Positions 50,209-61,521 of a stretch of 64,000 nucleotides of DNA are shown here, piece by piece. Made by a program: the position numbers and the translations under genes. The number at the start of each line of letters is the position of its first letter. The first letter of the stretch is position 1. The notes below the pieces were generated by a model. The model did not search any database and was not told the origin of the DNA. It saw only the letters and a list, made by a program, of their open reading frames with translations. This stretch comes from Trochalopteron elliotii. Its lineage: Eukaryota; Chordata; Aves; Passeriformes; Leiothrichidae. Location of the stretch: assembly GCA_024734555.1 (NCBI GenBank), contig JANPWX010019233.1, positions 125,183 to 189,182 of the forward strand, written 5' to 3'.

Positions 50209-52890
50209 GTATGACAGCAGTCACCATTTGAAGATCTGTGTGAAACATATTTGCTTCTGGACAGGCTCTTGCAGTGGAAGTAGTGTAGAGCAGCCTTTTC
50301 TCAAATCCCTTTGTTGGCTTTGTTGCCACATACATGAATGTGTAATTCTCCTTGCTATAAAATGGCTCTGTATGATTGGTCTGCCTCACAGTTCACCATG
50401 CTAACTTTTCTTTCTGATTTCTTCCCAGGCTCATTGAATCCCTTCTTTTTTTTTTTTCTTTTTTTTTTTTTTCTTTCTTTCTTTCCAGTAGGGTTAGGCT
50501 TGTTTTCCTTTCTTGGCTTCTTTCTGTCTTTTGACAAGTTCTCTTTATATGTGCTTGAATAGCTGTTGTGGTCATTACTTGTTTTCCCTTGCCTTTAGTG
50601 TCATTTTCATCTTTTGAACTGTTATCATTATTTTTTTTCTGTTTCTTTTGTTATTAAAAAAAGTAGAAATAAAAACAGGAAGGAAAAAAATTGCAGTCTC
50701 TCAACCTGAACCTTCTCTCTTTTTATCTCCTTTCCCTCCATCTCCTTTTTGCCACCTCCCTAATAAAATGGTTATAAAATAAATGGCCCTTCCAAGATTC
50801 TGCTTTCACAGGATATCCCTGAGTAGTTGCAATCTGTTTTTCCTTTGGGTGTGATGCACAAGTAAATGGCATGTATGTTGTTGACCATTTCCTTTTTATT
50901 ATGTGAGTCATTCTGCTTGACATCACAAGAACCTCCCAGGGGACTGGCTTGCCAGCTATGCTGGCGTCTCTGTTTTCCTTCTGCTGTTCCACACCTGCTC
51001 CGTGGTGCTGCCCTCCCCCTTGGTGTCCTCCAGCTTCTATCTGGAGCTTGCCTTCTCACTCCTGGTGGGCAGCAGCATCAGTCCATAGCACAAACTAACA
51101 AGTGTTGTTCTGTAGAGTTAGTTTGCAGCAGCTCATGGGTGCTCTTCTCAGTCTGGTTTTGTCCCATTACTTTCTGCACAGTGCAACTTCCTCTTCTTCA
51201 AACTGCTCTTCTCCTTCTTCATTCTTGGAAGTTTTCTGTCAACACCCTCAGATTTTCCTGTCCACCTGTACCTTAAGGGTCTGCCAGTTTGTCTGTCCCT
51301 CTGGCAGTGAAATTTGCTTCTCACACATTTGTTAGCATGGGTCATGTATGCTTTACTGCATTGAGAAATCTCAAGTATGAAGAAAGCTTACCCAAGTTTA
51401 CCTTATTACATCATCAGAGAATACCAGTTTGAATGAAGCTGCAGAGCTAACTTAGTGTTATTGAACATGACATTTCCTGGGCTTTGTTCTTAATGTCATG
51501 TTTCATTGGGCATAGTGTTTCAAAGAGCAAACTTAACTGGAAGGTTGTAGGATGAAGTTTAGGAAGTTTCTTGTCACCACTAAATAGTGTGTGTGTAGAC
51601 TATTTCATCTTGGAAAACATGTGCTGTGAAAAAGCAGCTGCTTTTAAAGGTTTAAAACAACATTTTCACAAGATTTACAATATGGCATAAAATACAAAAT
51701 CTTGGCTTTTTCTTTTTTTTTTTTTTTTTTGAAAGTAAATCCTAGCTAAAAAGATATTAAAGGAGGTGAACGTACAGTCAATTTTCCTAGTTGGGGTTCT
51801 TTGTCACCCTTAATACAGTTTTCTTTGTCATAGTAATGTATACAGTTTTGAAAAATCCCCACCCCACCCATATATTTGTTCCACAAAGAGTGAATTTTCT
51901 GTGTAATGGCAAACTTGACATGCTGAAGACATACCATCTTTTGAAATTATTGCTTGCATTGTTTTGCTAGGTTTTTTGCTGGTTTCACCTTTCTGTAGTA
52001 GGAAAACAAGAAAGGAGCTGTGGTTGTGCTTTCTGCATTTGATTTTTAGAGTTGCTAGTCAGATAGAGGGAAAAACAATAGGCAAGCCTTTAGGGAGGGG
52101 AGTGCAGTCCCATTTACAGACATCTCTTGTCTTTTTAAATCCTCAGAAGCAGGTATAGTGTTGGTGTCACTCTTAGTTCTGCATCATATTGTGATAGTTT
52201 AGGTTGTATCCTTTTTTTTAAGAGTTAGAGGGATAGTGATAGTCTGTATTCAGGGTATCATAAATGCATTTTTTAAGGTTTACAGAACCAGATAATTTTC
52301 TCAGTTTCAATGAGAAATTGATTGGGTTTTTGAAGAAGGGTGTAAAACCAGACTATCTTCCTTAATTTTGAGTTTATGCATCTTCAGAATAACTACCTAA
52401 GAAAGAGGAAATTTTTTAGTTAGGGAAGCCAGTCCTTTTTTCTTTTAGGAAGACATCAATACAGCATTTTCAAACAGTATTTTGGCTTTGCTTTCAGTTC
52501 TTAACTTGTCTTTGAAACAGATAAAGGAGCCAGCATCTTTTTTCTTTTAAAGCAAGTGTGCATCTATGTTTCACTAAAGGATTGATACATTGGCTTAATT
52601 TAAACTCTTTGGGTTTTTTCCCATTCTGTTCACAAACTATTGGATTGAAATTTTAAGGCGCGCTTGCAAATAAAATGTTGATATTTTTTGAGGATTAGTT
52701 TCGTATTAAAATGAAAAATACATCTATCATAAGAAAAGCTAAGAGAGACCCACATGTTAAGGAAGAGGAACACACAGGTTTTGCTGCTGCAGTTATCTTG
52801 CTTATTTATATAAGTTGATTCTGGTTTTAATCAGTGGTGACTTTTTTTTTTCTTTTTTTTCCTCCTGCTTCTAAACTTGTTGTTGGGCAG
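50209..52890 (+). other. CEMIP2: CEMIP2 intron 6
   Basis: 2.7 kb. Contains T-rich runs at 50445-50487 (interrupted poly-T followed by TTTC units) and 51713-51731, and a moderately GC-richer stretch at 50930-51080 with no recognisable identity. The acceptor is preceded by a long T tract (52842-52860). Confidence 0.85.
50445..50487. repeat. Poly-T/(TTTC)n low-complexity tract
   Basis: Two long T runs followed by TTTC units. It explains the lysine-rich minus-strand frames here. Confidence 0.9.
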
Positions 52891-53060
52891 AAAACCCTCA
52901 GTTTCCTCATATAGGAGAAGTAATTGATGGAGTGGACATGAGAGCAGAAGTTGGAGTTCTTACAAGAAACATCCTAATAAAGGGGGAGACAGAAAATACC
53001 TGCTATCTTGACAACGAGTGTCAGTTCTTCAGTTATGATACATTTGGTGGACATATCAAG
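52891..53060 (+). CDS. CEMIP2: CEMIP2 coding exon 6
   Basis: Residues 463-519 (ENPQFPHIGEVIDGVDMRAE, then VGVLTRNILIKGE and CQFFSYDTFGGHIK). The strands around MRAEVG and DTFGGH are family hallmarks at the entry to the beta-helix region. The donor after AAG is GTTTGA, weaker than consensus. The next exon continues the frame at a codon boundary. Confidence 0.95.
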
Positions 53061-53160
53061 GTTTGAAAAACATTCTAAATCAACTTTATGTCATATAAAG
53101 GCATATTAAGGACAAAAAGGTTAATGTTTAACTTCAAAGGATTTAAAAAATTAAAGAACA

Positions 53161-53208
53161 TTCATTCATTCATTCATTCGTTCGTTCGTTCATTCATTCA
53201 TTCATTCA
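53161..53208. repeat. (ATTC)n microsatellite with central GTTC units
   Basis: Twelve tetranucleotide units: ATTC repeats, three GTTC units, then ATTC repeats again. It lies about 100 bases after coding exon 6. Confidence 0.97.
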
Positions 53209-54804
53209 GTTGCTTTGCGTGGAAATGACTTCGTTCTCAGCTTTACCCAGATTAGATTTAACTCCTCAAGACTTAGTCTACAGAATTGAAGGAAGGGATA
53301 TAATGCACAAACTGTTCTAGAAACATCCAGCAGGTATTCTAACAATGCATGGCAGGGATTAAACCAGCGACATCCATGCATGTGCATCCTATAACATTAC
53401 AGAATAAAGCTTGATCTCCCTTGTATTTCTCTTTCTTTCACTGCCTTTGTACCTCCCTAGGTGATGAGCACTGAATCTTAGTTCAGATTTCCCATCTGAA
53501 CCTGAGCACTAGAGAGACATGAAGGGGGAAGAAACTGACTTGTACTGTGGGGTTTTATATTTAGTTTCTTAAAAATCTGAAAGTACTAAGGTTATATAAA
53601 GGAAAATGCTTCAAATTTCTTGTATTATGAACATAAACAAAGCTGAGAGAAAGGAGTGTTCTAGAAACTAGTATTTAAACTTGTGTTCACTTACATTTTT
53701 AGATGAAAGATTTGAGCAGCAGTGCTTCAGTGATGCTAGAGAAGTTTGAGGTCTCAGATTTTCATTGCAAATATTTTTGTGCTCATTATGTGGTCATCAC
53801 AATTTAAATCTCTTTCTAGTGTATTTGGATACAGATTTTAATTTCATAGTGGTGGCCATAATAGTGGGAAAGAAAATAAGCCATTTTTTACTATGTGGCA
53901 GCTTTTGTTTTGTGGAAGAAGGTAGGTGGAGTCAAGATGTCAAGGGTTCAAGATAATGTGATGAAAGAAGACAATGACAAGCTGTGAATCTTGCTAAGTG
54001 TGACCTTGATTGCCATGAAAGTGTAAATAAGCAGACCTTCAGTTGTCTAGAAGGTAGAAGACAAAACAAACATTTTGACTAATCAAAGTTAAATTGTTCC
54101 CAGGAGACTGAGTAGTGGTGTCTGCTGCTAAACCTAGACTTCAGCACTGAAAGTATTTCTGGTTTATGCTAATCTTACATGCTCAAGCAGAGGGATCCTA
54201 GATGTTAAGAAATGTAATAGCTTTTGAACATCCTGAATTTCCTACTGGTCACTAGTTCAGTAGCCTGAAAGGGGCTTAGTGGTAGTGAGGAGAGGCATTG
54301 GTTTGCAGTTTTGATGCTTTTCAATAGTAAGAACTAGAGATTAGGGATGCCTAAAAGATCAGGTTTTGACCATCTCTCTGTATGTTAGGTATGCAAACCC
54401 TAAGAGTTCAATTAGAGGACAAGGAAAAAAAAAGTTATTGATTTCCTTGTGAAAATTGATATTTTTGATAAATACTCAGTACAGGTAAGTTAATGAAATG
54501 AAGTTACAAAAAAAAAAAGAAGTAGGGTTTGTTTTGGTTTGGTTTTTGTTTTTCTTTTGGTTGGTTTTTAACTCAGATTAGCTCCTTGCAGCTTAGCTGT
54601 TGCACTTATTTATGCTTTGATAGGAGGTTAGGTGGAAAAAAGCACTTTCTCTTTCCTGCATTACTGGTACAACCCCATTATGACTTTACTTCATACACAG
54701 TAATTTTGTGTGAGTAAATTTAGGTTGTATGATTGTGAGGATAATTTCCTTATATTCCTTAGTAAAGACATTTCTCTGGAGTGCAATGTCCAAGTTTTGT
54801 GTTC

Positions 54805-55165
54805 TCATTGCAATGAAAACGTAGATGCACTGGGGTGTGTCCAGGAAAGGTGGTGTGGCAGTGTGATGATGAGTGATGGAGGGCTGAGAGGAGGGATCTT
54901 GTGGTGTCTTCAGGTACTGGTGAGGGTTCAGAGTGGCCACAGTAGTTCTTGGAGGTGCACAGCAATAGGATAAGAGGCAATGGGGCCAGGCTTAAAAAAG
55001 GCAAATAATATTCACATACTGGGAAAATGAAAGGGTAGAACCAATTGACATCATGACCGTCTCTGTCACTGGAGGTATTCTCTGAACAATGTGCTGGGCA
55101 GCTGTCTTATGAAGCTGACTCAGCACTGACCTCTCAACTGGACTAGGCATTATTCTGTGGTTTTT
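54805..55165 (+). mobile_element. CR1 LINE fragment, sense, strongly degraded
   Basis: Diverged but ordered CR1 landmarks: GATGCACTGGGGTGTGTCCA, GGGCTGAGAGGAGGGATCTT, GGATAAGAGGCAATGGGG, CACTGGAGGTATTCTC, and a 3' end CTCAACTGGACTAGG. Large deletions are evident. Confidence 0.65.
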
Positions 55166-55576
55166 ATTCAGCTAAGCCTGTCCCAGATGGACCATGTTGG
55201 TGCAGCTTCATTACAGAGACACCCAGATGTGGGTGACTTCTGTTTGGTTGGCACTTCATGTAAGACTATTTAATGTGTCACCTGGTGAAGACCAAACAGT
55301 AAAGTGTGGCAATATGTCTGGTGAAAATTCCTCTGTTGTAGCCACATGGAGATACAAATTTTGAACTTACATGTGAAGGATACAGTTTTGTAAAGCATCT
55401 TGTAGAGCAAGACAGTAACGTTTGTTTTAGCTTCTATTGTGTTGTCCTGTGGCAACTGTGTACATTTAGCTTCTGTACATCTGGGGTAGATGATGTATTA
55501 ACTTTTCATTTCCACTGGTTAAAAAGCAAATAATTGGTTATACACTCTGGACTTCATTTTTTTTTTTTTTTTTTAG

Positions 55577-55786
55577 ATTTTGAAGAATTTTACGTCTGTT
55601 CACCTTTCCTATGTGGAATTGAAGCAAATGGGCCAGCAGCAGATTGGAAGTTACCCTGTTCACTTTCACCTTTGTGGGGATGTGGATGAAAAAGGAGGAT
55701 ATACTTTTAAAACTTATCTGGAAGGTCTTTCCATTCATCACTGTTTTTCCAGATGTGTGACTGTTCATGCAACTAATGGTTTGCTG
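55577..55786 (+). CDS. CEMIP2: CEMIP2 coding exon 7: beta-helix core
   Basis: Exactly 70 codons, residues 520-589 (ILKNFTSVHLSYVELKQMGQ, then YPVHFHLCGDVDEKGGY, GLSIHHCFSRCVTVH and TNGLL). YPVHFHLCGD is among the most conserved strings of the CEMIP/CEMIP2 family and lies in the PbH1 region. One sequon (NFT). The donor is GTGGGT at 55787; the open frame reading through to 55825 is intronic. Confidence 0.96.
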
Positions 55787-56209
55787 GTGGGTGCACGGAG
55801 AGTAAAACATATTATGTTGGAATAAACATTATAGAGAGCCGTATTATATTTAGATGCCAAAATAATCCCATCCCTTCTGCAAATCCAGAAAAAAAACAGC
55901 TCAGCAATGATTTTCTTATTTCAGTGGATAAATAAATTACTGCAAACAATAATTTAACAGTTCTCACCATTCTGTTTTCTCAGATTCTTACAGCAGCTAG
56001 CTGTTGAGACAGCTGTAAGGAGGCTAAACTCTCCACACATAGCAGTGTGTTTGTAAGGGATGAATAAAACTACGTGCTTGAATCTTCTGAGCTGCTGATA
56101 GTGACACTTCACTTTGCAGCTGTGCCAAGATAGTAAAACTAGATGGTGTTTGTCAAATAAATCTCAGTAAGCGCTGTTAATACTGACATAATGACTTGTA
56201 TTTCTACAG
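55787..56209 (+). other. CEMIP2: CEMIP2 intron 8
   Basis: 423 bp. No feature recognised. Confidence 0.9.
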
Positions 56210-56415
56210 ATAAAGGACACCATTGGCTATGACACACTAGGTCACTGTTTCTTCATAGAAGATGGCATTGAGCAGAGGAATACTTTGTTCCACAACCTTG
56301 GGCTAGTCACAAAACCAGGCACTCTTCTACCTACAGACAGGAACAGCAGCATGTGTATTGGAATTAGGGATAAGGTGTATGGAAATTATGTCCCAGTGCC
56401 AGCCACAGACTGCAT
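56210..56415 (+). CDS. CEMIP2: CEMIP2 coding exon 8: beta-helix
   Basis: Residues 590-657 (IKDTIGYDTLGHCFFIEDGI, then EQRNTLFHNLGLVTKPGTLL, PTDRNSSMCIGIRDKVYGN and VPVPATDC). This is the conserved GHCFF.EDG..Q.N motif typical of right-handed beta-helix coils. It ends with Met658 split AT|G at GTGAGT. Confidence 0.97.
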
Positions 56416-56985
56416 GTGAGTATGTCATGATGAAAAATTAAAACCCAACCAGCTGTAGCAGTTAAACTGCTGATGATCTCTTGACAAAATACCAATGGAA
56501 ACATTTTTATCTATAATATGATGAATGTAGTTCACGTAGTACTGGTATTTAAAAAACAGGAATAAATACTAACATTTAGTCTTTCATTAAAGAAAAAATT
56601 GGTTTGTAGGAATATTGTTATTTCTTGTGATACTTGGGACCTTAAAAGTCTGTTGAACATCTTCACTACTTCATAATATATGCATATTCTCAAGTTCTCA
56701 CCTCTATTTTTTCAAAATACTACTTGTTTCTTATGAAAGTTTCTTTAAAATAGTTTATCATCGAATGGGATATTTGCACAACATTAAACACAATACTGTG
56801 CACTGAGCTAAAAAAAGAAAGGCATTTTTGACTTCTAGATGTGGAACGTTTTGTGATTTGTATTCTGAATGTGCAGTAGTTACTTCATCAGTTTAGCTTT
56901 TTCTGATGTACATGTTAAAAAGGGAAGATACCTCTGTTGGAGCTAGAGGTTTTCTGTAGTAACTTGTTTCTGAATAATATTTCAG
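56416..56985 (+). other. CEMIP2: CEMIP2 intron 9
   Basis: 570 bp, AT-rich. Nothing recognised. Confidence 0.9.
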
Positions 56986-57055
56986 GGCCGTCTCAACATT
57001 CTGGATTTCTCATCCTAACAATCATCTTATAAATAATGCAGCAGCAGGCTCACAG
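56986..57055 (+). CDS. CEMIP2: CEMIP2 coding exon 9 (short)
   Basis: 70 bases coding for residues 658-681 (AVSTFWISHPNNHLINNAAA, then GSQ). It was too short to appear as a long ORF and was found by family similarity, by the AG acceptor and by a GTAAGG donor. The phase fits both neighbours. Confidence 0.96.
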
Positions 57056-59695
57056 GTAAGGCATATAAGTGTAATTTGTGACAAAATGTTTATGTCACTG
57101 GCCTTTGTAAAATCTGAAACATTTACACGGCCAGATGTATATATATTTTTCTTTTTTAATATATTAATCTTTTTATGTTTGGCAGCATATTGGCATTGAA
57201 AGTGCAGGGTATGTCTAGGTGTGCATTTAAGTGATGCCAAAAATCTTTGTTGTGGCTGCAACAGAGAAGATCTCTTCTTTATATTTAATAGACTGGCAGT
57301 AGTAGTAGTATCTATGGATAAATCCTTTTATTTCCACAGAATTGATGTATTTCATATTAAGTCTTCTTTATTTTCTATAGGTTGTCATGAGTTTAGTGAC
57401 AGCTTTGCAAGAGCTGTAGTCACTGGAATGAAAAATTACTACAAAAGGTGTTCATTGTGTGAGAAACAGCTAAAACACTTCTTTTCTGTCAGTGGTTAGC
57501 CAATTGTTTCCAGCCAGTGACTGCTGATATGGTTTTGCTTGTTCTGAACCTTGTATTAGTGCAAATACCTTGTCATAGCTGCCTGTGGTATAAAGATCTG
57601 TACATACTGTGGAGGAAGGGGCTAGAGTCTGTTATATATTGGATGAGAGGCTGAGATATGTAAGGGTTTTAATTGGATTTTTATGAAGAGGTCAATGGGA
57701 ATGGAAACAGGAAAGGTCGTAGATTTTTGTTGCAAAGGCTGTGGTGCTCTGAGAATATGAGCCTGTGTATTTTTAGCCACAGATAACATTTGTCTATAAC
57801 TGATAACAGTTATATGTAAATCATTTATTTATTAACAGGTAACAATTAATAAATAAAATAGGATTCAAAATACTTAGCTGAATTGAAATATCTAGCGTAT
57901 TTTAAAAAGTCAGAAAATTTTGTTCTCTTGTTTGTGTGGTCTGATTCTTGTTGCTTTATTTGTGGTGGTTTTGTTTCTCTTTGTGTATTCTACTTGACTG
58001 TCTACCACTGGGAGTGATCTGGACTCACCTCCAAAATTAAACCAGTTCTTTTCTGTCCAGCACAATGTCTTTCCATTTTGCCTGCTTTATGTAATATACA
58101 TAGTTTAGGCATTGCAGGCTAAGTTAAACAGCTTCTTTGCTTCTTTGATCTGGTCCTAAAGTCCTGCAAGGTCTTTTTCTGCCTGTATAGCTCATCCCAG
58201 TAGATGTTACTTCCTTTTGTTAGCAGGATGTGCCTGACTGGAGCAAGCATTTTGTCTGTTACAAAGTTTAGCCACTCTTATAATATGTCATAATATTTGC
58301 ATGCATGTAAACACATTAGTATAAAGGGACCACAGTTTATTCTTTCAGAAGCAGAATAATTCAGCTGTGTTCATACAGACTCTGCACTATAGATCTTTTG
58401 CTGGTATGAACTGGAGCAATTCACAGCCAAATAATTCCATTCCTCCCCCAGGTCCTTAATTATGCAGTGAAGCCTATTTTAAGGCTGTATAGGCAGTAGA
58501 TGTTTCTTTGGTGTTGTGATGTGTGTGGGAGAGAAGAGAAAAAAACCCCAACCTTTTTCATATTTCTGAATGCTTGCAGATGCTTAACAAGCTTTTAAGT
58601 TTATCTAAGTCTATTTTTCAAGCATCAGGGGATGTTTTGGATAAAATTTACTTTGGTCTGCCAAGCACAGAGCTGTACTTAATTATATGTGAGGTAAGAT
58701 TTTGGTATTTTTATTAATGGAACATTAATCCACATTGGCTTTGTAATGGTTAATCACATGTCAGTGCGTCATCATTACACACTGGGATGGGAACGTTACT
58801 CTAAAGTAGAATTTCCAGCACTCACTGGAAAATTAGTATATTCCTGGCATGAAATGCATGAAATCTTTTAAGCCAGGGTGAATTGGCTTTATCCATGTTT
58901 CTTGAAAAGGTTGATGACTCTTTTTTGTGAGATGGTGTTTCTTTAGCTACTGTTTAGTCCTTTAATGTGCCTTGTGGGGTGATTTTTAAAATTTTTTAAG
59001 GGCACACAGCTTATGGTCAGGCAAAAGTTTTGATGTCTGTAGGTGTGTGCAATGCAGATGTTGTCACAATTCCACCTCTTGCAAACACAGATGTAGTTGA
59101 AAAGGAAATTTTGTAGGTGTCATTTAGCAGATAAGCTAAATGACAGCTTCTTTAAGAGCAGAGACATTAAGTATAGAAAATCAACAGATGTTAAGATTAT
59201 TACTGCAAGTCATTGGCACAGTGCCCCGAACTGGCCAGATTTCTTGATGTGGATTTTTTTTCGTGTGTTCTGAAAGCTCTTGAGGGTTTTTTTAGCTGTG
59301 CCATTTAAATTTTGATGGGAGCAGAGATGAACCAAGCTTAACAGGCTGGAACAGTAAGGATAAGAGGAATGATTTTGAGTATCTTACTATGGTTAGTATT
59401 ATCTACTAGTAAAGGGAAATCTATTGTGTGGAATGACATAACTGAAATGCAGAAATTACATTTACTTGGACACTTTTCTACTTTGAGATATTAGAACATG
59501 GTGGTGTTGAATGGCTTCACTGAGAAGCAAAACACTTTTAGTTGTTATTGTCCACTAGAATATAGCCTTATTTGCAAAATCCCGCTTTTTCACTGATTAA
59601 ATTGTTGTTTGGAGACTGTATTTTAAAATGTATATCAGCACCAATGAGAGTATCAGAATCACTTATAAGTAATATTACTCTCTCATTGCTTGCAG
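57056..59695 (+). other. CEMIP2: CEMIP2 intron 10
   Basis: 2.6 kb. No repeat family or RNA gene recognised. The open frames at 57221-57499 and 58523-58717 have no recognisable protein. Confidence 0.8.
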
Positions 59696-59824
59696 GATGC
59701 TGGAATATGGTATTTATTCCACAGAGTTGCCACAGGAGATTCTCATAGTTTAGCCATGGAAACCAAATCAGAGCTTACACCCCTAGGAATCTTCTATAAC
59801 AACAGAGTTCATTCTAATTTTAAG
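59696..59824 (+). CDS. CEMIP2: CEMIP2 coding exon 10
   Basis: 43 codons, residues 682-724 (DAGIWYLFHRVATGDSHSLA, then METKSELTPLGIFYNNRVHS and NFK). Both ends fall on codon boundaries. DAGIWYLFH and ELTPLGIFYNNRVHSNFK are strongly conserved; the middle (VATGDSHSLAMETK) differs from mammals. The donor is GTAATG. Confidence 0.96.
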
Positions 59825-61432
59825 GTAATGTAGTATGTTACTAAAAAAAAAAAGTGAAGTTTTTATTTCTCAGTATTCTATATTAGAACTTGTCTGTTCA
59901 CATTTTAAGCTGGGTAGGAGATAGATTTTGTGCTGTGTTTAAACTGTACTGTAGAACAATGTATAATGAGCATGGGTCTATTTTCTAGTTGCATTTTGAG
60001 CATTCACTGTTTCAGATCCTCATAAGACACAAACAACTAAAATCAATTAAAACATCTAATAAAATACTTTTTTTCAGAAGCTACTCTTTACAGCTTTGTT
60101 TCCTACTCCAAAGAAAGCTGACCCTTGAAGAATCAAAGTTTATTATAGCAGTGATTTATCTAATAGCTTGCTGCAGTAGCTACAACTTACTTTTCTGAGT
60201 CTCAGGTGTTTGCACATGGTGACCAAGTCTCTGGCTGGAGATTAAGCTTTAATATTGCCTTCAGAAGTTCACTTATTTGCAAGTTTTCTTAACGAATTCT
60301 CAGCCTACAGTCATTGAGGAGTGTTTTGATAGTATGGCTTTCAAACCTTTTCCACATCTCAGTTAAAGTTTCACTTCAGCTGAAGTCCTTAAAGTATTTC
60401 ATTTGGAATCTAGTTGCTGTGTGTATGTGTAAATATAATGACATTTACAAAGCCACCTAACTCTAAAAAAATAAATAATTATGTTTGGTTGCTGCAGGAG
60501 ATTCTCAGTTTAACCATTGAAACCTCATGGGATCATTATTGGATTTTTTTTTTTTGCCAAGTGAAACTGATTTTGTCTGACAGTTGGTTGTCTGGGACAC
60601 CAAGATATGATGCAGTGTTTGATGGAAATTGTGTTAACAGTGTGTTTGGGACTGTGGGGCATTTTGTTCAGACTGGAATTAGAACATACTGAGTACAGAA
60701 GTGCAGTGTGAAGAAAAGAGTTGCACCTGTATAGCTGTTATCATCTCTAAACAAGGGTAATAATTTGTGTGCTAAAATTCCATGTTGAAAGAGAACTCCA
60801 CTAGCAGGTCTGAGAATCTGCTTGTGTATAAGACTCAGTTGTAATCATAATTTGGATCAGAGATGAAAGTAGTCACAAGTATTTGTATGTATTTCAGGTA
60901 AAAGAGCATAAATGCTTCTTCATGCTTTTATTTTCTTAAGTAATTTATTTCATACTGGATTATTGAGTTTTGAGCTTATTACTGCTTGTACCAAATAATC
61001 TTTAGTGGTAAAGGTAGTTTAGTTTTAAAGTCAACTACAAAGGATTTTTTACAGTGGGTCTTGGGTTTTCTTTTCTTTTCCATTTATGAGAATAATTTGA
61101 ACTCACCACAAGATTGGCTTCCAGGTTTTCTGGAATAGCATCTGGTAATAAATGGAAAACTTCAAATAGATGTTGTGAAAGAAATCTGAGGTGAAGTTTG
61201 AAAATTTTCCATTACTATTTTTTTTTTAATCACAGCTAATTCCTGTTATTTTAGCACAGACTGGTTTTTATATTTATTAGCTAGTTTTCCCTTAGACAAT
61301 AGGCCAATTGAAGGCAAACAGAAATATCTAAGAGCTTCTAATATGTGTATGGAATGCAATGCTTAAGTTTCTAAAATTTCATTCTTACTCTAATTTTGGA
61401 TAGTATGAATTTTCTTTCCTTGCTTATTTCAG
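59825..61432 (+). other. CEMIP2: CEMIP2 intron 11
   Basis: 1.6 kb. Contains a degenerate copy of the middle of coding exon 10 (60488-60524), followed by a T run and an open frame of unknown origin up to 60692. Confidence 0.85.
60488..60524 (+). pseudogene. Degenerate partial copy of CEMIP2 coding exon 10
   Basis: Aligns with exon bases 59726-59764: 33 of 37 positions identical with one 2-base deletion, including an unbroken run CAGGAGATTCTCA. In the exon's frame the deletion causes a shift and then a stop, so it cannot replace the exon. No matching exon ends or splice donor are preserved. Either a local duplication or a microhomology event would explain it. Confidence 0.65.
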
Positions 61433-61521
61433 GCTGGCTTGTTCATTGATAAGGGTGTTAAAACAACTAATGCTAGTGCTGATGATCCCAGAGAATATCT
61501 TTGTTTGGACAACAATGCAAG
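61433..61521 (+). CDS. CEMIP2: CEMIP2 coding exon 11
   Basis: Residues 725-753 plus a split Arg (AGLFIDKGVKTTNASADDPR, then EYLCLDNNA). Conserved with mammals almost residue for residue. One sequon (NAS). Ends AG|GTAAAG. Confidence 0.97.

Larger units (their letters stand above)
53061..55576 (+). other. CEMIP2: CEMIP2 intron 7
   Basis: 2.5 kb. Contains an ATTC/GTTC microsatellite (53161-53208) and a degraded CR1 (54805-55165). It ends in a long T run and AG at 55575-55576. Confidence 0.85.

Noticed and set aside
50355..50575. Lysine-rich minus-strand frames
   Set aside because: Encoded by the complement of the poly-T/TTTC low-complexity tract.
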